Positions 1 through 10,275 of a stretch of DNA of 37,039 bases are shown piece by piece (position 1 is the stretch's first letter; every line of letters begins with the position of its first letter). Below the pieces are notes generated by a model that saw only the letters and a list, made by a program, of their open reading frames with translations, was not told the origin of the DNA and searched no databases. A program made the translations under genes and the position numbers. Origin of the DNA: Saccoglossus kowalevskii (lineage: Eukaryota > Hemichordata > Enteropneusta > Harrimaniidae); the NCBI RefSeq assembly GCF_000003605.2, contig NW_003156947.1, forward strand, positions 1-37,039, in the 5' to 3' direction.

Positions 1-828
1 ATGTTCATAGCCCATGTGACTGGGTATTACCTAGTATGCTCATAAACCATGCGAGTGGGTGTTACTATGTGACTGGGTGTTACTTAGTATGCTCATAACC
101 CATGTGACTGTATGTTACCTAGTGTACTCCTAACCCATGTGACTGGTCGTTACCTAGTATGTTCATAACCCATGCGTGTGGGTGTTACCTAGTATGCTCA
201 TAACCCATGTAAGTGGGTGTTACCTTGTGTGCTCATAAACCATGTGAGTGGGTGTTACCTAGTATGCTCATAACCCATGTGAGTGGGTATTACCGAGTAT
301 GATCATAACCCATGTACGTGGGTGTTAACTTGTATGCTCATAACCCATGCGACTGTGTGCTACCTAGTATGTTCATAACCCATGTGACTGGTTGTTACCT
401 AGTATGTTCATAACCCATGTGAGTGGGTGTTACCTAGTATGCTCATAACCCATGTGAGTGGGTGTTACCTAGTATGCTCATAAACCATGTGAGTGGGTGT
501 TAACTTGTGTGATCATAACCCATTTGACTGGGTGTTACCTTGTGTACTCATAACCCATGTGACTGGGTGCTACCTAGTATGCTCATAACCCATGTGACTG
601 TATGTTACCTAGTGTGCTCCTAACCCATGTGACTGGTTGATACCTAGTATGTTCATAACCCATGTGGCTGGGTATTACCTAGTATGCTCATAAACCATGC
701 GACTGGGTGTTACTATGTGACTGGGTGTTACTTAGTATGCTCATAACCCAAGTGACTGTATGTTACCTAGTGTGCTCCTAACCCATGTGACTGGTCGTTA
801 CCTAGTATGTTCATAACCCATGTGACTA
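1..828. repeat. 648-bp HOR: second unit and start of the next, tagged by 18-bp monomers
   Basis: Bases 1-180 match 649-828 at an offset of 648 bp. Shared markers are GGGTATTACC, CATAAACCATGCGA, the short 18-bp monomer (GTTACTATGTGACTGG at 61 and 709), GACTGTATGTT and GGTCGTTACC (145 and 793). The length is 18 full monomers plus one 18-bp monomer (630 + 18). Between them lie TTCAT/GAGT monomers and a block at 150-360 that resembles 29,910-30,120 (CATGCGTGTGGG, GTAAGTGGG, GGGTATTACCGAG, GATCATAAC). Differences such as GTGTACTCC against GTGTGCTCC show the copies are not identical. Confidence 0.85.
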
Positions 829-951
829 GGTGCTACCTAGTATGCTCATAACCCATGTCACTGGGTGTTACCTAGTATGCTCATAACCAATGTGACTGTG
901 TGTTACCTAATATACTCATAACCCATGTGACTGGGTGTTACCTAGTATGCT
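431..951. repeat. Block D, copy 1
   Basis: This stretch is repeated near 10,250-10,712, near 15,033-15,480 and at 15,715-16,235. Shared order: AAACCATGTGAG, TTAACTTGTGTGATCAT (GATCAT at 511, 10,330, 15,113 and 15,795), CCCATTTGAC, GGGTGCTACC, GACTGTATG, GGTTGATACC, CATGTGGCTGGG, an 18-bp monomer, then GGTCGTTACC and GTCACT. Offset to the last copy is 15,284 bp. This copy has AAACCATGCGAC where copies at 10.5 and 16.0 kb have AAACTATGCGAC, so those two are closer to each other than to this one. Confidence 0.82.
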
Positions 952-1330
952 CATAACCTATGTCACTGGGTGTTACCTAGTATGCTCATAACCCATGTGA
1001 CTGGGTGTTACCTAATATACTCATAACCCATGTGACTGGGTGTTACCTAGTATGTTCATAACCCATGTAAATGGGTGTTACCTAGTATGTTCATAACCCA
1101 TGTGACTGGTTGTTACCTAGTATGTTCATAACACATGGAAGTGGGTGTTACCTAGTATGTTCATAACCCAGGTGAGTGGGTGTTACCTAGTATGCTCATA
1201 ACCCATGTGAGTGGGTGTTACCTACTATGCTCATAACCCATGTGACTGTGTGTTACCTTGTGTGCTCATAACCCATGTGACTGGGTGTTACCTATATGCT
1301 CACAACCCCGTGTGACTGGGTGTTACCTAG
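841..1330. repeat. H2-type trimers with 105-bp spacing, then mixed monomers
   Basis: GTCACT occurs at 857 and 962 (105 bp apart) and AATATAC at 909 and 1,014 (105 bp apart), so a three-monomer unit repeats directly. Elsewhere the second GTCACT position reads GTCTCT and the repeat is a 210-bp hexamer, so this stretch looks like the simpler form. CCTATGTCACT at 962 joins features of both halves (CCTATG from the GTCTCT half, CACT from the other). From about 1,050 the monomers are mixed, with odd ones such as CCTATATGCTCACAACCCCG near 1,300 that I do not see elsewhere. Confidence 0.75.
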
Positions 1331-3150
1331 TATGCTCATAACCCATGTGAGTGGGTGTTACCTTGTGTGCTCTTAACCCATGTGACTGGGTGTTACCTGG
1401 TATGCTCATAACCCATGTGACTGGGTGTTACCTAGTGTGCTCCTAACCCATGTGACTGGTTGTTACCTAGTATGTTCATAACCCATGTGAGTGGGTGTTA
1501 CCTACTATGCTCATAACCCATGTTAGTGGGTGTTACCTAGTATGCTCATAACCCATGTGACTGGGTGTTACCTTGTATGCTAATAACCCATGCGACTGTG
1601 TGTTACCTTGTGTGCTCATAACCCATGTCACTGGGTGTTACCTTGTGTGCTCATAACCCATGTGACTGGGTGTTACCTAGTGTGCTCCAAACCCATGTAA
1701 CTGGTTGTTACCTAGTATGTTCATAACCCATGTGAGTGGGTGTTACATACTATGCTCATAACCCATGTGAGTGGGTGTTACCTAGTATGCTCATAACCCA
1801 TGTGATTGGGTGTTACCTTGTGTGATCATAACCCATGTGACTGGGTGTTAAGTGGTATGCTCATAACCCATGTGACTGGGTGTTACCTAGTGTGCTCATA
1901 ACCCATGTGAGTCGGTGTTACCTAGTATGCTCATAACCCATGTGACTGGGTGTTACCTTGTGTGATCACAATCCATGTGACTGGGTGTTACCTGGTATGC
2001 TCATAACCCATGTGACTGGGTGTTACCTTGTGTGCTCCTAACCCATGTGACTGGTTGTTACCTAGTATGTTCATAACCCATGTGGGTGTTACCTACTATG
2101 CTCATAACCCATGTGAGTGGGTGTTACCGAGTATGCTCACAACCTATGTGACTGGGTGTTACCTGGTATGCTCATAACCCATGTGACTGGGTGTTACCTA
2201 GTGTGCTCCTAACCCATGTGACTGGTTGTTACCTAGTATGTTCATAACCCATGTGAGTGGGTGTTACCTAGTATGCTCATAACCCATGCAACAGCGTGTT
2301 ACCTTGTGTGCTCATAACCCATGTGACTGGGTATTACCTAGTATGCTCATAACCAATGCGACTGGGTGTTACCCCGTATGCTCATAACCCATGCGACTGT
2401 GTGTTACCTAGTGTGCTCCTAACCCATGTGACTGGTTGTTACCTAGTATGTTCATAACCCATGTGAGTGGGTGTTACCTAGTATGCTCATAACCCATGTG
2501 AGTGGGTGTTACCTTATGTGCTCATAACCCATGTGACTGGGTGTTACCTAGTGTGCTCCTAACCCATGTGACTGGTTGTTACCTAGTATGTTCATAACCT
2601 ATGCTAGTGGGTGTTACCTAGTATGCTCATAACCAATGCGACTGGGTGTTAACCTCGTATGCTCATAACCATGCAACTGGGTGTTACCTAGTGTGCTCCT
2701 AACCCATGTGACTGGTTGTTATCTTGTGTGCTCATAACCCATGTGACTGTGTGTTACCTAGTGTGCTCCTAACCCATGTGACTGGTTGTTACCTAGTATG
2801 CTCATAACCCATGTGACTGGGTGTTACCTAGTTTGCTCATAACCCATGAGACTGGGTGTTACCTTGTGTGCTCATAACCCATGTGACTGGGTGTTACCTG
2901 GTATGCTCATAACCCATGTGACTGGGTGTTACCTAGTGTGCTCCTAACCCATGTAACTGGTTGTTACCTAGTATGTTCATAACCCATGTGAGTGAGTGTA
3001 ACCTACTATGCTCATAACCCATGTGAGTGGGTGTTACCGAGTATGCTCATAACCCATGTGACTGGGTGTTACCTTGTGTGATCATAACCCATGTGACTGG
3101 GTGTTACCTGGTATGCTCATAACCCATGTGACTGGGTGTTACCTAGTGTG
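1330..3150. repeat. Block A, copy 1 (about 1.8 kb, repeated at 32.6 kb)
   Basis: It matches about 32,622-34,195. The offset is 31,292 bp at the left (TCTTAACCC at 1,371 and 32,663; TTAAGTGGTATG, AGTGG at 1,851 and 33,143) and 31,047 bp at the right (CTTATGTG, ATGCTAGTGG at 2,601 and 33,648; GTTTGCTCAT at 2,831 and 33,878; GAGTGAGTGTAACC). The change is 245 bp, exactly seven monomers, present here around 2,160-2,405 and absent from the other copy. Those seven include CATGCAACAGCG, GGGTATTACC and ACCCCGTATG, a module also seen near 23.0, 26.5 and 36.4 kb. A 31-bp monomer lies at 2,079. The left half is also repeated at 3,698-4,596. Confidence 0.88.
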
Positions 3151-3620
3151 CTCCTAAACCATGTGACTGGTTGTTACCTAGTATGTTCATAACCCATGTG
3201 GGTGTTACCTAGTATGCTCATAACCCATGTGAGTGGGTGTTACCTTGTGTGCTCATAACCCATGTGACTGTGTGTTACCTGGTATGCTCATAACCCATGT
3301 GACTGGGTGTTACCTAGTGTGCTCCTAAGCCATGTGAGTGGGTGTTACCTTATGTGCTCATAACCCATGTGACTGGGTGTTACCTAGTGTGCTCCTAACC
3401 CATGTGACTGGTTGTTACCTAGTATGTTCATAACCTATGCTAGTGGGTGTTACCTAGTATGCTCATAACCAATGCGACTGGGTTTTTACCTCGTATGCTC
3501 ATAACCATGCAACTGGGTGTTACCTAGTGTGCTCCTAACCCATGTGACTGGTTGTTATCTTGTGTGCTCATAACCCATGTGACTGTGTGTTACCTAGTGT
3601 GCTCCTAACCCATGTGACTG
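3003..3620. repeat. 0.6-kb block repeated at 27.3-27.9 kb
   Basis: It aligns with 27,328-27,945 at a constant offset of 24,325 bp. Rare shared markers are CTCCTAAACC (3,151 and 27,476), the 31-bp monomer (3,195 and 27,520), GACTGTGTGTTACCTGG and the unusual GGGTTTTTACCTCG (3,481 and 27,806), an extra-T variant of GGTGTTAACCTCG found elsewhere. The left part overlaps block A, so this stretch is a junction: block A up to about 3,150, then the module shared with 27 kb. Similarity ends at 3,620, where this copy has GACTGGGTG and the other GACTGGTTG. Confidence 0.87.
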
Positions 3621-3697
3621 GGTGTTACCTAGTGTGCTCCTAACCCATGTGACTGGTTGTTACCTAGTATGTTCATAACCCATGTGGGTGTTACCTA

Positions 3698-4596
3698 GTA
3701 TGCTCATAACCCATGTGAGTGGGTGTTACCTTGTGTGCTCTTAACCCATGTGACTGGGTGTTACCTGGTATGCTCATAACCCATGTGACTGGGTGTTACC
3801 TAGTGTGCTCCTAACCCATGTGACTGGTTGTTACCTAGTATGTTCATAACCCATGTGAGTGGGTGTTACCTACTATGCTCATAACCCATGTTAGTGGGTG
3901 TTACCTAGTATGCTCATAACCCATGTGACTGGGTGTTACCTTGTATGCTAATAACCCATGCGACTGTGTGTTACCTTGTGTGCTCATAACCCATGTGACT
4001 GGGTGTTACCTTGTGTGCTCATAACCCATGTGACTGGGTGTTACCTAGTGTGCTCCAAACCCATGTAACTGGTTGTTACCTAGTATGTTCATAACCCATG
4101 TGAGTGGGTGTTACATACTATGCTCATAACCCATGTGAGTGGGTGTTACCTAGTATGCTCATAACCCATGTGATTGGGTGTTACCTTGTGTGATCATAAC
4201 CCATGTGACTGGGTGTTAAGTGGTATGCTCATAACCCATGTGACTGGGTGTTACCTAGTGTGCTCATAACCCATGTGAGTCGGTGTTACCTAGTATGCTC
4301 ATAACCCATGTGACTGGGTGTTACCTTGTGTGATCACAATCCATGTGACTGGGTGTTACCTGGTATGCTCATAACCCATGTGACTGGGTGTTACCTTGTG
4401 TGCTCCTAACCCATGTGACTGGTTGTTACCTAGTATGTTCATAACCCATGTGGGTGTTACCTACTATGCTCATAACCCATGTGAGTGGGTGTTACCGAGT
4501 ATGCTCACAACCTATGTGACTGGGTGTTACCTGGTATGCTCATAACCCATGTGACTGGGTGTTACCTAGTGTGCTCCTAACCCATGTGACTGGTTG
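3698..4596. repeat. Block A, copy 2 (left half only)
   Basis: Repeats 1,330-2,228 at a constant offset of 2,368 bp. TCTTAACCC is at 3,739, GCTAATAACC near 3,948, TTACATACTATG near 4,111, TTAAGTGG near 4,217 and GATCACAAT at 4,332. The offset equals 68 monomers minus 12 bp, accounted for by three 31-bp monomers (2,079, 3,195 and 3,681) in the interval. One monomer near 4,010 reads GTGACT where the copies at 1.3 and 32.6 kb read GTCACT. Those two copies are therefore closer to each other than to this near neighbour. Confidence 0.87.
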
Positions 4597-6165
4597 TTAC
4601 TAGTATGCTCATAACCCATGTGACAGGGTGTTACTAGTATGCTCATAACCCATGTGACTGGGTGTTACCTTGTGTGCTCATAACCCATGTGACTGGGTGT
4701 TACCTAGTGTGCTCCTATCCCATGTAACTGGTTGTTACCTAGTATGTTCATAACCCATGTGAGTGGGTGTTACCTACTATGCTCATAACCCATGTGAGTG
4801 GATGTTACCTAGTATGCTCATAACCCATGTGACTGGGTGTTACATTGTGTGATCATAACCCATGTGACTGGGTGTTACCTGGTATGCTCATAACCCATGT
4901 GACTGTGTGTTACCTAGTGTGCTCCTAACCCATGTGACTGGATGTTACCTAGTATGTTCATAACTCATGTGAGTGCGTGTTATCTACTATGCTCATAACC
5001 CATGTGAGTCGGTGTTACCTAGTATGCTCATAACCCATGTGATTGGGTGTTACCTTGTGTGATCACAATCCATGTGACTGGGTGTTACCTGGTATGCTCA
5101 TAACCCATGTGACTGGGTGTTACCTAGTGTGCTCCTAACCCATGTGACTGGTTGTTACCTAGTATGTTCATAACCCATGTGAGTGGGTGTTACCTACTAT
5201 GCTCATAACCCATGTGAGTGGGTGTTACCTAGTATGCTCATAACCCATGTGAGTGGGTGTTACCTGGTATGCTCATAACCCATGTGACTGGGTGTTACCT
5301 AGTGTGCTCCTAACCCATGTGACTGGATGTTACCTAGTATGCTCATAACCCATGTGAGTCGGTGTTACCTAGTATGCTCATAACCCATGTGACTGGGTGT
5401 TACCTTGTGTGATCACAATCCATGTGACTGGGTGTTACCTAGTATGCTCATAACCCATGTGACTGGGTGTTACCTAGTATGCTCATAACCCATGCAACTG
5501 GGTGTTACCTAGTATGCTCATAACCCATGTGACTGGGTGTTACCAAGTATGCTCATAACCCATGTGACTGTGTGTTACCTACTATGCTCATAACCCATGT
5601 GAGTGGGTGTTACCAACTATGCTCCTAACCCATGTGACTGGTTGTTACCTAGTATGTTCATAACCCATGTGACTGGGTGTTACCTAGTATGCTCCTAACC
5701 CATGTGACTGGTTGTTACCTAGTATGCTCATAACCCATGTGAGTGGGTGTTACCAAGTATGCTCATAACCAATGCGACTGGGTGTTACCTCGTATGCTCA
5801 TAACCCATGTGACTGGGTGTTACCTAGTGTGCTCCTAACCCATGTGACTGGGTGTTACCTAGTGTGCTCCTAACCCATGTAACTGGTTGTTACCTAGTAT
5901 GTTTATAACCCATGTGAGTGGGTGTTACCTACTATGCTCATAACCCATGTGAGTGGGTGTTACCTAGTATGCTCATAACCCATGTGACTGGGTGTTACCT
6001 AGTGTGCTCCTAACCCATGTAACTTGTTGTTACCTAGTATGTTCATAACCCATGTGAGTGGGTGTTACCTACTATGCTCATAACCCATGTGAGTGGGTGT
6101 TACCTAGTATGCTCATGACCCATGTGACTGGGTGTTACCTAGTATGCTCATAAACCATGTGACTG
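4563..6165. repeat. Block B, copy 1, left arm
   Basis: It matches 17,716-19,215. Offset is 13,155 bp at the left (GCTCCTATCC at 4,711 and 17,866; TAACTCATG at 4,961 and 18,116; GATTGGG at 5,041 and 18,196) and 13,050 bp at the right (CATGCAACTG at 5,491 and 18,541; GTTTATAACC at 5,901 and 18,951; AACTTGTTG at 6,021 and 19,071). The difference is a 105-bp, three-monomer segment present here at about 5,306-5,410. Two monomers near 4,599 and 4,634 read TTACTAGT, one base short of TTACCTAGT. Confidence 0.88.
4711..5305. repeat. H1 hexamer, tandem units (210, 210, 175 bp)
   Basis: H1 units start with GCTCCTA at 4,711, 4,921 and 5,131, and the next start is at 5,306, one monomer early. The six monomers in order carry CTCCTAAC with GGTTGTT or GGATGTT; TTCAT with TACTATG; GAGTGGG or GAGTCGG; TTGTGT leading into GATCAT or GATCACAATCC; CTGGTATG; and CTAGTGTG. 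The same three-unit run is at 17,866-18,496. TTGTGTGATCA creates a TGATCA site absent from the canonical monomer. Confidence 0.87.
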
Positions 6166-8040
6166 TGTGTTACCTACTATGCTCATAACCCATGTGAGTG
6201 GGTGTTACCTACTATGCTCCTAACCCATGTGACTGGTTGTTACCTAGTATGTTCATAACCCATGTGACTGGGTGTTACCCACTATGCTCCTAACCCATGT
6301 GACTGGTTGTTACCTAGTATGCTCATAACCCATGTGAGTGGGTGTTACCAAGTATGCTCATAACCAATGCGACTGGGTGTTACCTCGTATGCTCATAACC
6401 CATGTGACTGGGTGTTACCTAGTGTGCTCCTAACCCATGTGACTGGGTGTTACCTAGTGTGCTCCTAACCCATGTAACTGGTTGTTACCTAGTATGTTTA
6501 TAACCCATGTGAGTGGGTGTTACCTACTATGCTCATAACCCATGTGAGTGGGTGTTACCTAGTATGCTCATAACCCATGTGACTGGGTGTTACCTAGTGT
6601 GCTCCTAACCCATGTAACTTGTTGTTACCTAGTATGTTCATAACCCATGTGAGTGGGTGTTACCTACTATGCTCATAACCCATGTGAGTGGGTGTTACCT
6701 AGTATGCTCATGACCCATGTGACTGGGTGTTACCTAGTATGCTCATAAACCATGTGACTGGGTGTTACCTTGTGTGCTCATAACCCATGTGACTGGGTGT
6801 TACCTAGTGTGCTCCTAACCCATGTAACTGGTTGTTACCTAGTATGTTCATAACCCATGTGAGTGGGTGTTAACTACTATGCTCATAACCCATGTGAGTG
6901 GGTGTTACCTACTATGCTCCTAACCCATGTGACTGGTTGTTACCTAGTATGTTCATAACCCATGTGACTGGGTGTTACCTAGTATGCTCCTAACCCATGT
7001 GACTGGTTGTTACCTAGTATGCTCATAACCCATGTGAGTGGGTGTTACCAAGTATGCTCATAACCAATGCGACTGGGTGTTACCTCGTATGCTCATAACC
7101 CATGTGACTGGGTGTTACCTAGTGTGCTCCTAACCCATGTGACTGGGTGTTACCTAGTGTGCTCCTAACCCATGTAACTGGTTGTTACCTAGTATGTTTA
7201 TAACCCATGTGAGTGGGTGTTACCTACTATGCTCATGACCCATGTGAGTGGGTGTTACCTAGTATGCTCATAACCCATGTGACTGGGTGTTACCTAGTGT
7301 GCTCCTAACCCATGTAACTTGTTGTTACCTAGTATGTTCATAACCCATGTGAGTGGGTGTTACCTACTATGCTCATAACCCATGTGAGTGGGTGTTACCT
7401 AGTATGCTCATGACCCATGTGACTGGGTGTTACCTAGTATGCTCATAAACCATGTGACTGTGTGTTACCTACTATGCTCATAACCCATGTGAGTGGGTGT
7501 TACCTACTACGCTCCTAACCCATGTGACTGGTTGTTACCTAGTATGTTCATAACCCATGTGACTGGGTGTTACCTAGTATGCTCCTAACCCATGTGACTG
7601 GTTGTTACCTAGTATGCTCATAACCCATGTGAGTGGGTGTTACCAAGTATGCTCATAACCAATGCGACTGGGTGTTACCTCGTATGCTCATAACCCATGT
7701 GACTGGGTGTTACCTAGTGTGCTCCTAACCCATGTGACTGGGTGTTACCTAGTGTGCTCCTAACCCATGTAACTGGTTGTTACCTAGTATGTTTATAACC
7801 CATGTGAGTGGGTGTTACCTACTATGCTCATAACCCATGTGAGTGGGTGTTACCTAGTATGCTCATAACCCATGTGACTGGGTGTTACCTAGTGTGCTCC
7901 TAACCCATGTAACTTGTTGTTACCTATTATGTTCATAACCCATGTGAGTGGGTGTTACCTACTATGCTCATAACCCATGTGAGTGGGTGTTACCTAGTAT
8001 GCTCATGACCCATGTGACTAGGTGTTACCTAGTATGCTCA
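5771..8040. repeat. 17- and 20-monomer HOR in tandem (595, 700, 595 bp)
   Basis: Units start with AATGCGACTG at 5,771, 6,366, 7,066 and 7,661, spacings of 595, 700 and 595 bp (17, 20 and 17 monomers). Each unit contains GTTTATAACC (5,901, 6,496, 7,196, 7,791) and AACTTGTTG. The 700-bp unit has three extra monomers near 6,760-6,920 that resemble the right arm of block B at 8,060-8,200. Units differ by point changes: ACCAACTATG against ACCTACTATG, ACCCACTATG near 6,289, TACTACGCTC near 7,506, CTATTATG near 7,925, and GCTCATGACC in some. The other two block B loci (18.8 and 35.3 kb) have one unit each. Confidence 0.9.
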
Positions 8041-8555
8041 TAAACCATGTGACTGGGTGTTACCTTGTGTGCTCATAACCCATGTGACTGGGTGTTACCT
8101 AGTGTGCTCCTAACCCATGTAACTGGTTGTTACCTAGTATGTTCATAACCCATGTGAGTGGGTGTTAACTACTATGCTCATAACCCATGTGAGTGGGTGT
8201 TACCTAGTATGCTCATAACCCATGTGACTGGGTGTTACCTTGTGTGATCATAACCCATGTGACTGGGTGTTACCTGGTATGCTTATAACCCATGTGACTG
8301 GGTGTTACCTAGTGTGCTCCTAACCCATGTGACTGGATGTTACCTAGTATGTTCATAACCATGTGAGTGGGTGTTATCTACTATGCTCATAACCCATGTG
8401 AGTCGGTGTTACCTAGTATGCTCATAACCCATGTGACTGGGTGTTACCTTGTGTGATCACAATCCATGTGACTGGGTGTTACCTGGTATGCTCATAACCC
8501 ATGTGACTGGGTGTTACCTAGTGTGCTCCTAACCCATGTGACTGGTTGTTACCTC
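8041..8555. repeat. Block B, copy 1, right arm with H1 hexamers
   Basis: It matches 19,201-19,715 at an offset of 11,160 bp. H1 starts are at 8,106, 8,316 and about 8,525, against 19,266, 19,476 and 19,686. The offset becomes 11,161 after a 1-bp deletion at about 8,360 (TTCATAACCATG), visible in the position of GATCACAATCC (8,455 and 19,616). Together with the left arm this shows that block B here differs from the 18-kb copy by 13,050 - 11,160 = 1,890 bp, the three extra units at 5,771-7,660. Similarity stops near 8,555, where this copy reads ACCTCGTATG. Confidence 0.88.
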
Positions 8556-9360
8556 GTATGTTCATAACCCACGTGACTGGGTGTTAACTTGTATGTTCAT
8601 AACCCATGCGACTGTGTGCTACCTAGTATGCTCATAACCCATGTGATGACTGTATGTTACCTAGCGTGCTCCTAGCCCATGTGACTGGTTGTTACCTAGT
8701 ATGTTCATAGCCCATTTGTCTGCGTGTTACCTTGTGTGCTCATAACCCATGTGACTGGGTGCTACCTAGTATGCTCATAACCCATGTGACTGTATGATAC
8801 CTAGTGTGCTCCTAACCCAAGTGATGGTTCTTACCTAGTATGTTCATAACCCATGTGAGTGGGTGTTACCTAGTATGCTCATAACCCATGTGAGTGGGTG
8901 TTACCTAGTATGCTCATAACCCATGTGAGTGGGTGTTAACTTGTATGCTCATAACCCATGTGACTGGGTGTTACCTAGTATGTTCATAACCCATGTGACT
9001 GGTTGTTACCTAGTATGTTCATAACCTATGCGAGTGGGTGTTACCTAGTATGCTCATAACCAATGCGACTGGGTGTTAACCTCGTATGCTCATAACCCAT
9101 GCAACTGGGTGTTAACTTGTGTGCTCCTAACCCATGTGAGTGGGTGTTACCTTGTGTGCTCATAACCCATGTGACTGGGTGTTACCTAGTATGCTCATAA
9201 CCCATGTGACTGGGTGTTACCTCGTGTGCTCCTAACCCATGTGACTGGTTGTTACCTAGTATGTTCATAACCCATGTGAGTGGGTGTTACCTACTATGCT
9301 CATAACCCATGTTAGTGGGTGTTACCTAGTATGCTCATAACCCATGTGACTGGGTGTTAC
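8556..9360. repeat. Mixed, more divergent monomers
   Basis: No long-range partner of more than a few monomers was found. Scattered variants include CCACGTGACT (8,570), CATGTGATGACTGTATG with three extra bases (about 8,640), CTAGCGTGCTCCTAGCCC, CATTTGTCTGCG, ACCCAAGTGATGG and GACTGTATGATACC. From 8,990 to 9,110 it resembles the block E start (CCTATGCGAGTGGG, TTAACCTCG). Single changes and odd-length monomers are more frequent than in neighbouring blocks, as if homogenisation were weaker here. Confidence 0.6.
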
Positions 9361-10275
9361 CTTGTGTGCTCATAACCCATGTGACTGGGTGTTACCTAGT
9401 ATGCTCATAACCCATGTCACTGGGTGTTACCTAGTATGCTCATAACCAATGTGACTGGGTGTTACCTAATATACTCATAACCCATGTGACTGGGTGTTAC
9501 CTAGTATGCTCATAACCTATGTCTCTGGGTGTTACCTAGTATGCTCATAACCCATGTGACTGGGTGTTACCTAATATACTCATAACCCATGTGACTGGGT
9601 GTAACCTAGTATGCTCATAACCCATGTCACTGGGTGTTACCTAGTATGCTCATAATCAATATGACTGGGTGTTACCTAATATACTCATAACCCATGTGAC
9701 TAGGTGTTACCTAGTATGATCATAACCAATGTGAGTGGGTGTTACCGAGTATGCTCATAACCCATGCAACTGCGTGTTACCTTGTGTGCTCATAACCCAT
9801 GTGACTGGGTATTACCTAGTATGCTCATAACCCATGCGACTGGGTGTTACTATGTGACTGGTTGTTACTTAGTATGCTCATAACCCATGTGACTGTATGT
9901 TACCTAGTGTGCTCCTAACCCATGTGACTGGTTGTTACCTAGTATGTTCATAACCCATGTGAGTGGGTTTTACCAAGTATGTTCATAACCCATGTGAGTG
10001 GGTGTTACCTAGTATGCTCATAACCCATGTAAGTGGGTGTTACCTAGTATGATCATAACCCATGTGAGTGGGTGTTAAATTGTATGCTCATAACCCGTGC
10101 GACTGTGTGTACCTAGTATGCTCATAACCCATGTGACTGTATGTTACCCAGTGTGCTCCTAACCCATGTGACTGGTTGTTACCTAGTATGTTCATAGCCC
10201 ATTTGACTGCGTGTTACCTTGTGTGCTCATAACCCATGTGACTGGGTGCTACCTAGTATGCTCATAACCCATGTG
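9360..10275. repeat. Block C, copy 1: H2 hexamers, 18-bp monomer, GTATG monomers
   Basis: It matches 13,478-14,288. Offset is 4,118 bp up to about 9,920 (GTCTCT at 9,521 and 13,639; CATAATCAAT at 9,651 and 13,769; 18-bp monomer at 9,846 and 13,964) and 4,013 bp after it (CCCATGTAAG at 10,024 and 14,037; CATAGCCC at 10,193 and 14,206). The 105-bp step is a three-monomer segment present here and missing there. GTCACT at 9,416 and 9,626 and AATATA at 9,468 and 9,573 mark H2. GTGTGTACC near 10,107 lacks one T. Confidence 0.87.

Noticed and set aside
61-76. 18-bp monomer as an insertion or attachment site
   Set aside because: It is explained by a simple 17-bp internal deletion. All twelve copies keep the same joint, with no target duplication and no inserted DNA.
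5771-8040. Assembly duplication as the cause of the 595/700-bp units
   Set aside because: Units carry separate point changes (for example near 5,612, 6,289, 7,506 and 7,925) and one differs in length by 105 bp, so they are not a copied contig piece. Without reads this cannot be excluded fully.
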